A stretch of DNA of 64,000 nucleotides from GYS-P2D sp964414425 (GTDB taxonomy: Bacteria; Bacteroidota; Bacteroidia; Chitinophagales; Saprospiraceae). The position numbers were made by a program, and so were the translations under genes. The notes beneath the pieces were generated by a model. That model was not told the origin of the DNA. It saw nothing but the letters and a program-made list of their open reading frames with translations, and made no database searches. Positions 17,153-25,880 of the stretch are shown here, piece by piece (position 1 is the stretch's first letter; each line of letters starts with the position of its first letter). The DNA lies in NCBI GenBank assembly GCA_964414425.1, contig CAYPWL010000001.1, positions 1 through 64,000 of the forward strand, in the 5' to 3' direction.

Positions 17153-18034
17153 ATGACCATTATTGACGGGAAATCACTTGCGGCTACCATACGAGAGGAG
17201 ATCAGTGCTGAAGTGGAAAAGATAAAGGAACAAGGTGGTAAAGTTCCGCATTTGGCAGCTGTCTTAGTTGGTGATAACCCTGCCAGTCAATCATATGTGA
17301 AGAGCAAGGTCAAGTATTGTGATGAAGTTGGATTTGAATCAACGCTGATTAAGAAAGACGAATCGATGACTCAAGAAGAGTTAATCGAATTAGTCAAGGA
17401 TCTCAATGAAGATGAATCGGTGGATGGCTATATCGTACAACTGCCATTGCCAAGACATATTGATCCGGAGGTGGTCAACCTTGCTATAGATCCCAAGAAG
17501 GATGTGGATGGATTTCATCCTATGAATTTTGGCCGGATGGCCCTCGGATTACCTGCATACTTGCCCGCTACACCTCAAGGCATATTAGTTATGCTGGAGC
17601 GATATAATATCGAAACGAGTGGTAAGAAGTGCGTAGTTATTGGACGGAGTAATATCGTTGGAATGCCAATGTCTATATTACTCAGTCAGAAGCGTGATGT
17701 GGGAAATTGTACAGTAACCATTGTTCATAGTCGAACCCAGGATACAGAAGCGGAAATAAGAGCGGCTGATATAGTAGTGGCTGCCATAGGTCGCGCAAAC
17801 TATGTTACGGCAGAAATGATCAAAGAGGGAGCCGTAGTCATTGATGTAGGAATCAATAGAGTAGAGGATCCAACCCGCAAAAGAGGATATCGACTCGTCG
17901 GGGATGTCGATTATGCCAATGTAAGCAAGAAAGCATCATTCATCACACCAGTACCGGGAGGTGTAGGACCTATGACGGTAACGTCATTAATCATGAATAC
18001 TTTGAAGTCAGCACGAAATGAGATATATCAATAA
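17153..18034 (+). CDS. folD: Methylenetetrahydrofolate dehydrogenase/cyclohydrolase
   Basis: This 293-aa bifunctional enzyme interconverts 5,10-methylene-THF and 10-formyl-THF. It shows SQSYVKSKVKYCDEVG (catalytic Lys), DGYIVQLPLPRHID, DVDGFHPMNFGRM, VVIGRSNIVGMPMSILL (NADP site) and PVPGGVGPMT. Length is standard. It is the first gene of a tight three-gene run with a DinB-like protein (15-bp gap) and prmA (3-bp gap). One-carbon supply and ribosomal-protein methylation are loosely related themes. Confidence 0.97.
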   Translation: MTIIDGKSLAATIREEISAEVEKIKEQGGKVPHLAAVLVGDNPASQSYVKSKVKYCDEVGFESTLIKKDESMTQEELIELVKDLNEDESVDGYIVQLPLPRHIDPEVVNLAIDPKKDVDGFHPMNFGRMALGLPAYLPATPQGILVMLERYNIETSGKKCVVIGRSNIVGMPMSILLSQKRDVGNCTVTIVHSRTQDTEAEIRAADIVVAAIGRANYVTAEMIKEGAVVIDVGINRVEDPTRKRGYRLVGDVDYANVSKKASFITPVPGGVGPMTVTSLIMNTLKSARNEIYQ

Positions 18035-18049
18035 TCGTATCATTACACT

Positions 18050-18553
18050 ATGAACTGTAAGAAAGGAGCCATAAAGCTGATTGATTCGATTGTAGATACG
18101 ATCTCTGCGATTGACGTTGATCAGTATCATCAGCCACTGAAAACCTACAATGGTTCCACCTTTGGGAAGCACTTCCGGCACATTCATGATTTCTTTCATT
18201 GTCTGGTGCATCAATGTCCAGATCATGAGATAGATTATTGTCACCGATGTCGAGAGGAGCGTATCGAAAACGAAAAGAATTACAGTATTGAGGCATTCAG
18301 AACATTACAGCAGGAGCTCGAAGGTTTGGATGAAGACCAAATGATTACGGTTAAGGCCGACTTTGAAGTTTCAGCAGGAGTACGCCCTACAGTGAGGACA
18401 TCTATAGGCCGTGAAATCATGTATGCTTATGATCATGCCGTACACCACCTCGCCATTGTAAAAATTGGATTAAATGCTCACTGTCCAGATCTCGAATTAG
18501 ATCAGGACATCGGCGTTGCTGCTTCAACCATCAGACATCAGACTTCACATTAA
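18050..18553 (+). CDS. DinB-like (YfiT-type) four-helix metal-binding protein
   Basis: This 167-aa protein looks like the DinB/YfiT superfamily of four-helix bundle proteins, which is unrelated to DNA polymerase IV. The metal-binding histidines appear in TFGKHFRHIHDFF and in AYDHAVHHLAIVKIG, the usual His pattern. Members are thiol transferases, hydrolases or unknown. A Cys-rich patch, HQCPDHEIDYCHRCREER, sits at about 45-65 and is less usual. It lies between folD and prmA in the same operon. No specific reaction can be given. Confidence 0.72.
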   Translation: MNCKKGAIKLIDSIVDTISAIDVDQYHQPLKTYNGSTFGKHFRHIHDFFHCLVHQCPDHEIDYCHRCREERIENEKNYSIEAFRTLQQELEGLDEDQMITVKADFEVSAGVRPTVRTSIGREIMYAYDHAVHHLAIVKIGLNAHCPDLELDQDIGVAASTIRHQTSH

Positions 18554-18556
18554 GAG

Positions 18557-19387
18557 ATGGACATTATCAAGAAGCTTGAGATACAATGCTCAGCTGAAGA
18601 ACATCAAGATATACTCATAGCCTATGCTGATCGAGCTGGATTGGATGGTATAGAGCAGACTTCTGAGGGATTAGTCATTCATAGTGATCGAGCATCTTCA
18701 ATCCATGCTTATGTCGAGGAAATATCTATGCTACCTTTTGTGTCGCCTGCAGATATTATGCTCTCGGAAGTGCCAAAGGAGAACTGGAACAAACAATGGG
18801 AGTCTTCTTTTCAGCCGATCAGAGTCGGACAGTTTTGTGGAGTCAGAGCAGGCTTTCATGAAGTCTTAACGGATGTGGAACATGAGATCATCATCAATCC
18901 AGAATTAGCGTTCGGGACTGGGCATCATGAGACAACATATATGATGATCGATCAGATGCAGGAGATGGACTTTAAGGATAAGAGCGTATTCGATTATGGA
19001 TGCGGTACTGCGATCTTAGCCATATTGGCAGAGCGCATAGGAGCGAAGCCCATATATGGTATAGATATCGACGAGCAAGCTATTAAGTGTGCGCACGATT
19101 GCTTAAGGCTCAATGATGCTAATTATATCAGGCTTGATGCAGGAACGATCGAAGATGTCCAAGATACTTATGATATCATCTTGGCTAATATCAATAGAAA
19201 TGTGTTGATCAGTACCGCTGAGGCTATTAAAGCCTTAGTTGCACAGGATGGTCTAATACTGCTTTCTGGCATCCTGAGAGAAGATCTTGAGTTGGTATTG
19301 GGCAAGTATCAAGAAACCGGATTCTCTCTCAAGAAGACGGTTAAGAAAGGGGAGTGGTGTTCAGTGTTGATGTCAGTGTCCAGCTAG
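18557..19387 (+). CDS. prmA: Ribosomal protein L11 methyltransferase
   Basis: This 276-aa SAM-dependent enzyme trimethylates ribosomal protein L11. The N-terminal substrate domain (about 1-95) is followed by the catalytic domain. That domain has INPELAFGTGHHETTYMMI, VFDYGCGTAILAILAERIGA (SAM motif I, DYGCGT), IYGIDIDEQAI, and DIILANINRNVLI (NPPY-like post-motif). All match PrmA. It ends 3 bp before the convergent maf gene. Confidence 0.93.
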   Translation: MDIIKKLEIQCSAEEHQDILIAYADRAGLDGIEQTSEGLVIHSDRASSIHAYVEEISMLPFVSPADIMLSEVPKENWNKQWESSFQPIRVGQFCGVRAGFHEVLTDVEHEIIINPELAFGTGHHETTYMMIDQMQEMDFKDKSVFDYGCGTAILAILAERIGAKPIYGIDIDEQAIKCAHDCLRLNDANYIRLDAGTIEDVQDTYDIILANINRNVLISTAEAIKALVAQDGLILLSGILREDLELVLGKYQETGFSLKKTVKKGEWCSVLMSVSS

Positions 19388-19390
19388 CCA

Positions 19391-19969
19391 TTACTTCAAC
19401 CCCTCCAACATCACATACAACTTATGCATCGGCAATCCCATGATGTTATAGTAGGATCCTGAGATATTGCTGATTTTGCAGGAACCGATCCAGTCCTGGA
19501 TACCGTAAGCACCAGCTTTATCCATAGGATTGAAGTTGTCGATATACCAGTAGATTTCTTCATCTGATACTGACAAGAATGTCACTTCTGATAGATCTGA
19601 TGCAGAGATTTTTTCATCAGCAGTTCTGATGGTTATTCCTGTTACTACTTGATGAGTTCGTCCGCTCATCTTTTTAATCATGCCATAACCATCTTCTCGA
19701 TCAACTGGTTTGCCCAAAATCTCATCATCTACGATAACAATGGTATCAGCTGTGATAATTAACTCGTCATCACCCATTGCCTTTGCGAGATGATTAGATT
19801 TTAACTCTGATAGATAGACAGGGACATCTTGTGGATTCATACCCACAGGGATAATCTCATCGACATCCGATACTCTGATGCTATAGGGAACCTTAAGATG
19901 CTCAATGAGCTCTCTACGTCGTGGGCTGCCTGAGCCGAGTACAATCTTATATTGTGTAAGATCAATCAT
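19391..19969 (-). CDS. maf: Maf-family nucleotide pyrophosphatase
   Basis: This 192-aa Maf protein hydrolyses noncanonical or excess nucleoside triphosphates. It starts IVLGSGSPRRRELIEHL, the family signature, followed by ITADTIVIVDDEILGKPVDREDGYGMIKKMSGRTHQVVTG with the catalytic Asp. The C-terminal YGIQDWIGSCKISNISGSYYNIMGLP is also typical. Its ATG overlaps the stop of the ubiA-like gene by 4 bp, a sign of translational coupling. It is the last gene of the ferredoxin/iscX/ubiA-like/maf operon. Confidence 0.93.
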   Translation of the reverse strand: MIDLTQYKIVLGSGSPRRRELIEHLKVPYSIRVSDVDEIIPVGMNPQDVPVYLSELKSNHLAKAMGDDELIITADTIVIVDDEILGKPVDREDGYGMIKKMSGRTHQVVTGITIRTADEKISASDLSEVTFLSVSDEEIYWYIDNFNPMDKAGAYGIQDWIGSCKISNISGSYYNIMGLPMHKLYVMLEGLK

Positions 19970-20928
19970 AGTTTAGTTGTCAGTAGAAAGATGAATAATA
20001 GGCCCATGAGCATCCATACTTTAAAGCCATTGCTGAGTAGAGCCATGTCCATTGGGTGTTTATTATCGATGAGCCTGTATATAATGAGAAGGATTGGGGC
20101 GATCACTAAAAACAAACAGGATGTAATTAAGCTGATCGAAGGATTCATAGCGTTGAGCCACCAGATTACAAATACCAAAAGCCCTATTAAGGACATATGG
20201 ATTATATTGATACTCCATTGTATTCCGGCGACAAGTGGTAAAGTCCGAGCCCCAATAGCTTGATCACCCTCCATATCTTGTATGTCCTTGATGATCTCAC
20301 GAGCAAGATTACTGCAAAACGCAAAGACATAATAAAACAAGGCTATCTGAGTAATGCGAAGGTATGCATTCATGTCAATGGCCTTAAGTGTGAGGAGAGA
20401 TTCTCGCTCAGCTAAAAACATGACCCATACAACGCCCGCACACAACACAGCAACACAGAAGTTGCCCAACAAAGGAGTTTTCTTAAGCAATAGATTGTAA
20501 ACTATGAGTGTGCCTACAACGATGAAATAAAGCGGCATGTACTCTGTATGATTGATTTCACTGGCCAGCGAGTACGCAAATGGTATTGGAGCTACTGCGA
20601 GTATGGCATAGGCTATCCAAGCTAATCTTCGTTCTGTTCCATCATTGATGAATGCTCTCTTGTTGTTGACCTGATCAGTTTGGATGTCAACGATGTCATT
20701 AAGTAGGTATCCGCCAGCTGCTATTAAACCCACTATAAGCAGGAGTAGATAGAAGTCTTTAGAAGACATTACTGGTATGATCTGATGTTGTACCAGTTCG
20801 GGATACACCAGTTGGGATGCGAATACCCAAACGGTCAATATTATAATGAGAAGATTAGGTATCCTAAGGATGAGTATTGGAGCGACCAGCAGCCGCTGAA
20901 ACCATTTATTGATTGTCCCGCCACTCAT
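19966..20928 (-). CDS. UbiA-family prenyltransferase
   Basis: This 320-aa membrane protein has about nine hydrophobic helices and the two Asp-rich motifs of the UbiA superfamily, NDIVDIQTDQVN and EIIKDIQDMEGD. These bind Mg-prenyl diphosphate. The RAFINDGT and MEGDQAIGARTLPL segments resemble the geranylgeranylglycerol-phosphate synthase-like/digeranylgeranyl subgroup seen in Bacteroidota. The acceptor (quinone precursor, heme or glycerol phosphate) cannot be told from sequence alone. It overlaps the iscX-like gene by 23 bp and maf by 4 bp. Confidence 0.85.
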   Translation of the reverse strand: MSGGTINKWFQRLLVAPILILRIPNLLIIILTVWVFASQLVYPELVQHQIIPVMSSKDFYLLLLIVGLIAAGGYLLNDIVDIQTDQVNNKRAFINDGTERRLAWIAYAILAVAPIPFAYSLASEINHTEYMPLYFIVVGTLIVYNLLLKKTPLLGNFCVAVLCAGVVWVMFLAERESLLTLKAIDMNAYLRITQIALFYYVFAFCSNLAREIIKDIQDMEGDQAIGARTLPLVAGIQWSINIIHMSLIGLLVFVIWWLNAMNPSISLITSCLFLVIAPILLIIYRLIDNKHPMDMALLSNGFKVWMLMGLLFIFLLTTKL

Positions 20929-21151
20929 AGACCCACTTAGCTTGTATCTGCTCTAAGTGGCCTTCGCTACAATCCTCTCTTTTGCCTACGAAGTTTGGTA
21001 TTTCTAAGACCCACTCTATTAGCTCAGTAAACCGTATGCGATAGATCTTGCTTTCGGTAAAGTCATCACCAAATTTATCATATAGGCCCATAGCTACATC
21101 CTCGTGGTCAGGCCAATCTATTGGTAAGTCGTCTAATTCTTCAAATCCCAT
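20906..21151 (-). CDS. iscX: IscX-like Fe-S assembly protein
   Basis: This 81-aa acidic protein resembles IscX (YfhJ), the small iron-binding adaptor of the Isc system. The pattern is preserved: DWPDHEDVAMGLYDKFGDDF, then RIRFTELIEWVLEIPNFV, then HLEQIQAKWVYEWRD. It lies 23 bp downstream of a 2Fe-2S ferredoxin gene, the usual IscX partner, which supports the call. Other isc genes are not in the window. The 3' end overlaps the start of the ubiA-like gene. Confidence 0.82.
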   Translation of the reverse strand: MGFEELDDLPIDWPDHEDVAMGLYDKFGDDFTESKIYRIRFTELIEWVLEIPNFVGKREDCSEGHLEQIQAKWVYEWRDNQ

Positions 21152-21174
21152 TTATGTGGTACTATGTGATGTTA

Positions 21175-21513
21175 TTAATGTTCGTGTCCTATGATGCCTG
21201 ATTGATCTGGTATGACCACTTCGATAACTGCCTCATCATCAAGTATCACACATTGACATCCGAGTCGTGATTCTATCCTTGGATTGATCGCACGATCTAT
21301 AAAATCCTCTTCTCGGTCAGTAATTTCTGCTAAGTATTCTTCTCCTTTCTCTATATACACATGGCAGGTGCTACAGGCACAGACAGCGCCACAATTGTGA
21401 TTGAGATGTATGTCATTGTCCTCGGCAATGTCGAGAAGCGAGCTATGAGTTCCGGCCTCTACCTCAATCTTCTTACTCTCATCCTTCTCAAATAAAAAGG
21501 TCACCTTAGCCAT
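21175..21513 (-). CDS. fdx: 2Fe-2S ferredoxin, Isc/adrenodoxin type
   Basis: This 112-aa ferredoxin carries electrons for Fe-S cluster assembly or other redox steps. Cluster ligands are in CGAVCACSTCH plus a later Cys in RLGCQCVI, matching C-x5-C-x2-C...C of adrenodoxin-type proteins. The DRAINPRIESRLGCQ helix is typical of Fdx. I start at MAKVTFLFEKD (21513) and not at the in-frame ATG 27 bp upstream, because that region carries a TAnnTTTG -7 box. It heads the operon fdx/iscX/ubiA-like/maf. Confidence 0.92.
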   Translation of the reverse strand: MAKVTFLFEKDESKKIEVEAGTHSSLLDIAEDNDIHLNHNCGAVCACSTCHVYIEKGEEYLAEITDREEDFIDRAINPRIESRLGCQCVILDDEAVIEVVIPDQSGIIGHEH

Positions 21514-21537
21514 TTCGTTATTTTTCTTAGCAAGACA

Positions 21538-21545
21538 CAAATTTA
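21538..21545 (-). promoter_or_regulatory. Candidate Bacteroidota -7 box upstream of fdx
   Basis: TAAATTTG on the minus strand matches the TAnnTTTG -7 consensus and lies about 25 bp before the chosen fdx start. A well-spaced -33 TTTG is not seen, so this is a weak call. Confidence 0.35.
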
Positions 21546-21650
21546 TAAAGTCAACAGTACAAAGCGCTTTAATCTATAAAAGTTTTACATGGTAAACATT
21601 AATGCGTAAATTATGATTGTATATCTCCATCTAACGAAATCACATAGAGT

Positions 21651-24278
21651 ATGCCAGAGGTCAGTGCGCTCAATGAATTTAAGGCCTATAGTTTCAAAGA
21701 TTTAAAGATTTATTCTTCAACAGAATGGCTTGCGGATAACAAAAAGAAATACCGCCAAGTCTTTGAAGAGGTAAGAGTCAAATACATCTATGTTGATCTG
21801 ATCTTAGTCAACAAGTTATTTGATAGACAGCCATGGGACCTCGAAGCAGAAATTAGATGTTACAAATACCATAAAGGGAAGACGCTTGTAACTACTCTAA
21901 ATATCAAGAAGCAGATAAAGAAACAGGATCATGTATTCCATATTAGAGAAGGATGGGGCCATAAGAAGGCCGGCTCGTTTTGGAAAAAGGGCAAGTATAG
22001 CTGGGAAGTGTACATTAATGGGGAGAAGGTTACAACTAAATACTTCTATGTTGAAAATATCAGTACCTACCCCAAGTTAAGGCATCCAGAGTTGGCTCTT
22101 AAGGTTGATGAACTTTACTACTACGAAGGCAGCTTTGATCAGACAGATCAGAACAATCCTAAGATCATCTCCAAACAGTTTGATGTCAAGACTACGAGAT
22201 ATGTTTTTGTAGAGTTGTCTATTGCCAATCGCTTGTTGGATCGTACTTGGTTTGGCGAGGTGTTTATCAGATTTTACAATGACAGCCGAGAACTTAAGGG
22301 AGAGGTCATTAGGCTGGAGAAGATCAAACGAGGTGAGCACTTAGTTGTGATTAATGCAGGTTGGGGCTCGAATGTCAAGGGGTCATGGAGGCCAGGGCGA
22401 TATGATGTAGAAGTTATCTTTCAAGATCGTCTCATCGCCCAGAGTCATTTCGATATATCCTATAAGACCGTTGAAGGGTCCAATCCCATCGTCTTTCCTG
22501 AGCGTCTGCAAGAGCTTGAATCCAACTTTAACGCAAGTGAAGTCAAGGAGAAAACGGCAATGAAAGATCTCTATAGTCTTATCGGACTAAAGGATGTAAA
22601 AAGACAGATTCAAAATCATACGAAGTATATTCAATTTTTACAGCTTCGTAAGGAGCGAGGTTTTAATGAAGAGAAGCGTCTTAACCTACATAGCATATTC
22701 TATGGTAACCCTGGTACAGGCAAGACGACTGTTGCCAGAAAATTAGGTGCAATATATAGCCAGATAGGGCTGCTCGAGACTGGGCATGTTCATGAGGTTA
22801 GTAGGGTAGATCTCGTAGGTGAATATATCGGTCAGACCGCTCCCAAGGTTATGGCGGCGATAGATCGAGCTCGGGGAGGAGTACTTTTTATTGATGAGGC
22901 TTACTCTCTATCACGTAATAATGATGATACCAAGGATTTTGGAAAGGAAGTCATTGAGCTACTGATCAAGGAGATGACTCATCCAGATTGTGATTTTATG
23001 GTAGTAGCTGCTGGCTATCCAGATCAGATGAATACACTCATAGAGTCAAATCCTGGTCTTGCTTCGAGATTTGCGTACACCTACGAGTTCACTGATTATA
23101 GCTATGAGGAGTTGATTGAGATATTGAACTATTTCTGTGAGCGCAAAGAAATTCAGCTTTCTCTCAGAGCCAAAGAGGTGATGCACAAGATTATATTGGA
23201 CTCTTATCGAGATAAAGGCCAGAACTTTGGTAATGCTCGGTTCGTCGATAATCTTCTTGATCGTGCTAAGGTCAATATGGGTATACGTGTAATAGGATAT
23301 CGAAATACAGATATTTCCGAGGAGGATCTTAAAAAGATCAAACTTGAGGATGTCCTACAATTATCTAAAGTCCCGACTAAGGGTCTCCGTACAGTGAGCG
23401 AAATCAGTATCGATCAAGCAGACCTAAAGAGTGCGCTCGATGAACTCAATAGGTTGATAGGATTAGAGAAGATTAAAGAAACAATCTATGAACTCGTAGA
23501 AGTCGTTCAGCATAAGATAGCAACAGGAGCGCCTGTCACGAATACTTTTAATTTCCATACGATCCTTACGGGTAATCCGGGTACTGGCAAAACTACGGTT
23601 ACAAGAGTATGTGCACGCATATTTAGAGCACTTGGATTAATTGAGCGAGGCCACATTGTGGAAACTGATCGTCAAGGACTGGTCGCTGGTTATGTGGGTC
23701 AAACTGCTCTTAAGACTAAATCTGTGATAGATGATGCTATAGGGGGAGTGTTGTTTATAGATGAAGCCTATGCACTGACTAAAAAGAATAGCTCCAATGA
23801 CTTTGGAGATGAAGCGATACAGACACTCTTAAAGAGAATGGAGTATGATCGTGGCGCCTTCTACCTGTTTGCTGCGGGATACCCACAGCTTATGGATAGT
23901 TTTCTGTCAATGAATCCAGGATTGAAGTCTCGCTTTGATTTATTCCTACATTTTGAAGACTATGATTCCGATCAGCTTCTTGAGATTGCAGAGTCATTCA
24001 TCAATGATGATGGGCTTAGGATGTCTTCTGAAGGTCAGAAGTTGCTATTCGATCACATTCAGGATGCAGTGTCCAAAAAAGAAAAAGACTTTGGTAACGC
24101 TCGATGGATCAGAGGTATAATTAAGGAGATTATCCACAATCAAAACTTGAGAATCTCTAAGGAATTAGGTAATCATAGTGATCACTACTATCGCCTTGTT
24201 AAAGCAATAGATGTCTCTAAAACAATTGCTAACCAAAGTAAACAATATCGTTTTCAGAGGGATACTATCGGATTTTAA
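21651..24278 (+). CDS. Double AAA+ ATPase (CbbX/SpoVK type) with a duplicated N-terminal beta domain
   Basis: This 875-aa protein joins two CbbX/SpoVK-type AAA+ modules. The first has Walker A GNPGTGKT at about 352-359 and Walker B VLFIDEAYS near 411. The second has GNPGTGKT at about 641 and VLFIDEAYA near 700. Both keep sensor-like segments (GLASRFAY, GLKSRFDL). The first 280 residues hold two copies of a beta-rich unit: YVDLILVNKLFDR...GWGHKKAGSFWKKGKYSWEVYING and YVFVELSIANRLLDR...GWGSNVKGSWRPGRYDVEVIF. I do not know a named domain for it. Both ATPase sites look active, so it is probably an unfoldase or remodeller. The N-terminal repeats may choose the partner. No Rubisco or ESX-type genes are nearby. 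Its stop codon interlocks with that of the convergent barrel gene. Confidence 0.85.
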   Translation: MPEVSALNEFKAYSFKDLKIYSSTEWLADNKKKYRQVFEEVRVKYIYVDLILVNKLFDRQPWDLEAEIRCYKYHKGKTLVTTLNIKKQIKKQDHVFHIREGWGHKKAGSFWKKGKYSWEVYINGEKVTTKYFYVENISTYPKLRHPELALKVDELYYYEGSFDQTDQNNPKIISKQFDVKTTRYVFVELSIANRLLDRTWFGEVFIRFYNDSRELKGEVIRLEKIKRGEHLVVINAGWGSNVKGSWRPGRYDVEVIFQDRLIAQSHFDISYKTVEGSNPIVFPERLQELESNFNASEVKEKTAMKDLYSLIGLKDVKRQIQNHTKYIQFLQLRKERGFNEEKRLNLHSIFYGNPGTGKTTVARKLGAIYSQIGLLETGHVHEVSRVDLVGEYIGQTAPKVMAAIDRARGGVLFIDEAYSLSRNNDDTKDFGKEVIELLIKEMTHPDCDFMVVAAGYPDQMNTLIESNPGLASRFAYTYEFTDYSYEELIEILNYFCERKEIQLSLRAKEVMHKIILDSYRDKGQNFGNARFVDNLLDRAKVNMGIRVIGYRNTDISEEDLKKIKLEDVLQLSKVPTKGLRTVSEISIDQADLKSALDELNRLIGLEKIKETIYELVEVVQHKIATGAPVTNTFNFHTILTGNPGTGKTTVTRVCARIFRALGLIERGHIVETDRQGLVAGYVGQTALKTKSVIDDAIGGVLFIDEAYALTKKNSSNDFGDEAIQTLLKRMEYDRGAFYLFAAGYPQLMDSFLSMNPGLKSRFDLFLHFEDYDSDQLLEIAESFINDDGLRMSSEGQKLLFDHIQDAVSKKEKDFGNARWIRGIIKEIIHNQNLRISKELGNHSDHYYRLVKAIDVSKTIANQSKQYRFQRDTIGF

Positions 24279-25876
24279 AATTTGAGCAATACAGAGGCAG
24301 AGAAGTTCCTTGAAAAAGTATCGTAACCTCTCAATACTTCAAATTCATTATTCAACAGATTCGTACCGTTCAGCTGAACGGTGAGTAAATCTATGGGCCT
24401 ATAGGTAACACTGAATCCTAAATCGTATCGATAATCAGAGTTTACTTCAAGACCTGTAGCTAATACATCAGTGATCTGTTGATCATTTAGATTACCTGAT
24501 AGTGTGGCTTCGAACTTTCGATCTACAGTATGAAAAGTAGCCTGTAAGTCTAGCTTATGTTCGGGTCTATATAGGAGTACAGATTCAGCGTTGTAGATAC
24601 TCTTAGTAAATGAAGTACTAGCAGTGACCAACTTGTGCGCTTCAACTGAAAACCTAAGATTCGCTAACCATGCGTCATAATCTATTGTTTCAATACCGAA
24701 GAATCGTCTGTTGACATCAGATAAATCCCAATTGATACCGTTAAAATAGAAATTTCGTGAGAGTTGGGCGGAGACTTTAATACGATCATTTACTTTATTT
24801 CTAAGTGCTAAAGAATGTTCTCTAACACGAGTTGCAAATGGTCGATTAAAAGTATCGTTCAGAAAAGGATTGACAGCAGTAGTGTTACCTAGTCCTTGAA
24901 AGTCTATTATTTCTTTTGCACTGATGCTCAGTGTATTGTCCTTACTGAGATAGACGTTGGCTTTTAAGGATGGATAGAGCGTATTGTTGTTGTTAGATCT
25001 GTTGTAAGTGCCACCGATATTAAGTGTGAACTGTTGTTTATTCCAGACAAATCCCAGTGTATTGTTAGAAACTAAGTCATCAACAGTACCAAAGCTTGAT
25101 GGAAAGTAGTTTTTACTCGCGGCTCTTATCTTTAGTTCTTGACTTAGACCCTTGGACAAATTCGGAGTAATGATCCATAGACTTTCGTTGTCTGATATTA
25201 AATTACTGGAAGTAGTATTGTAAGACACATTTAAACCATAATCTAAACTGAGATTGTCTTCATGGAAGGTTCGATAGTCCATCGTAACATTGAATGTCTT
25301 AATAATGGCTGTATCTTGAATCTCTGAGGTATTAAGATTGCTAAAAGCACCTAAGTTACTTGAGCTTCCGCCTAATGAGATATTAAACTCACTATGATCA
25401 GTGACATAATAGGAAGCATTGAGTGCGCCAGTAAATACTTTAGAATGTTTATTCTGCACTCTTTCATCATTCCAATTATCGTAAGACGCAAGTGCTTGTA
25501 CACTAAAGTAGTTGTCTACTTTATGATATAGCGCCCCTTGGAGAGCTAATGGATTAAGTGTTCCAGCAGTAGCCATGATGTGACCGTAGCTGCCTTCATC
25601 TATTTTAGCTTGCTGATAGGCAAGTGGTTCGATGTCTGCAGAGATCTCAACAGTAGGAGCAGCAAAGCTCAACAAGCTATCTTGACTAACTGATAAGTTG
25701 CCTAATAGAGGTCTAACGTTAGAAGAAAAAAGCCCTGTTAAGGGATTTGCATTTATTTCGTCTGAGACAAAATTCTTTTGCACAGCTATTTTCTCGTCAG
25801 TAATATCTTGACTGTAAGTTGCAGAGAGTATAATAGTGCTTAATAGAAGTGTATTGATCGTTTTTACTATAGTCAT
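24275..25876 (-). CDS. Outer-membrane beta-barrel, TonB-receptor-like without a plug domain
   Basis: This 533-aa protein has a signal peptide (LLLSTIILSATYSQ) and a long run of alternating beta strands. It ends in NFSASVLLKF, a typical outer-membrane C terminus with final Phe. From about residue 90 the strands resemble the barrel of TonB-dependent receptors, but no plug motif or TonB box is visible. It follows the TPR gene by 4 bp, so the two are surely one operon. It may form a channel or docking site with the TPR protein at the outer membrane. The specific role is unknown. Confidence 0.7.
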   Translation of the reverse strand: MTIVKTINTLLLSTIILSATYSQDITDEKIAVQKNFVSDEINANPLTGLFSSNVRPLLGNLSVSQDSLLSFAAPTVEISADIEPLAYQQAKIDEGSYGHIMATAGTLNPLALQGALYHKVDNYFSVQALASYDNWNDERVQNKHSKVFTGALNASYYVTDHSEFNISLGGSSSNLGAFSNLNTSEIQDTAIIKTFNVTMDYRTFHEDNLSLDYGLNVSYNTTSSNLISDNESLWIITPNLSKGLSQELKIRAASKNYFPSSFGTVDDLVSNNTLGFVWNKQQFTLNIGGTYNRSNNNNTLYPSLKANVYLSKDNTLSISAKEIIDFQGLGNTTAVNPFLNDTFNRPFATRVREHSLALRNKVNDRIKVSAQLSRNFYFNGINWDLSDVNRRFFGIETIDYDAWLANLRFSVEAHKLVTASTSFTKSIYNAESVLLYRPEHKLDLQATFHTVDRKFEATLSGNLNDQQITDVLATGLEVNSDYRYDLGFSVTYRPIDLLTVQLNGTNLLNNEFEVLRGYDTFSRNFSASVLLKF

Positions 25877-25880
25877 GAGA

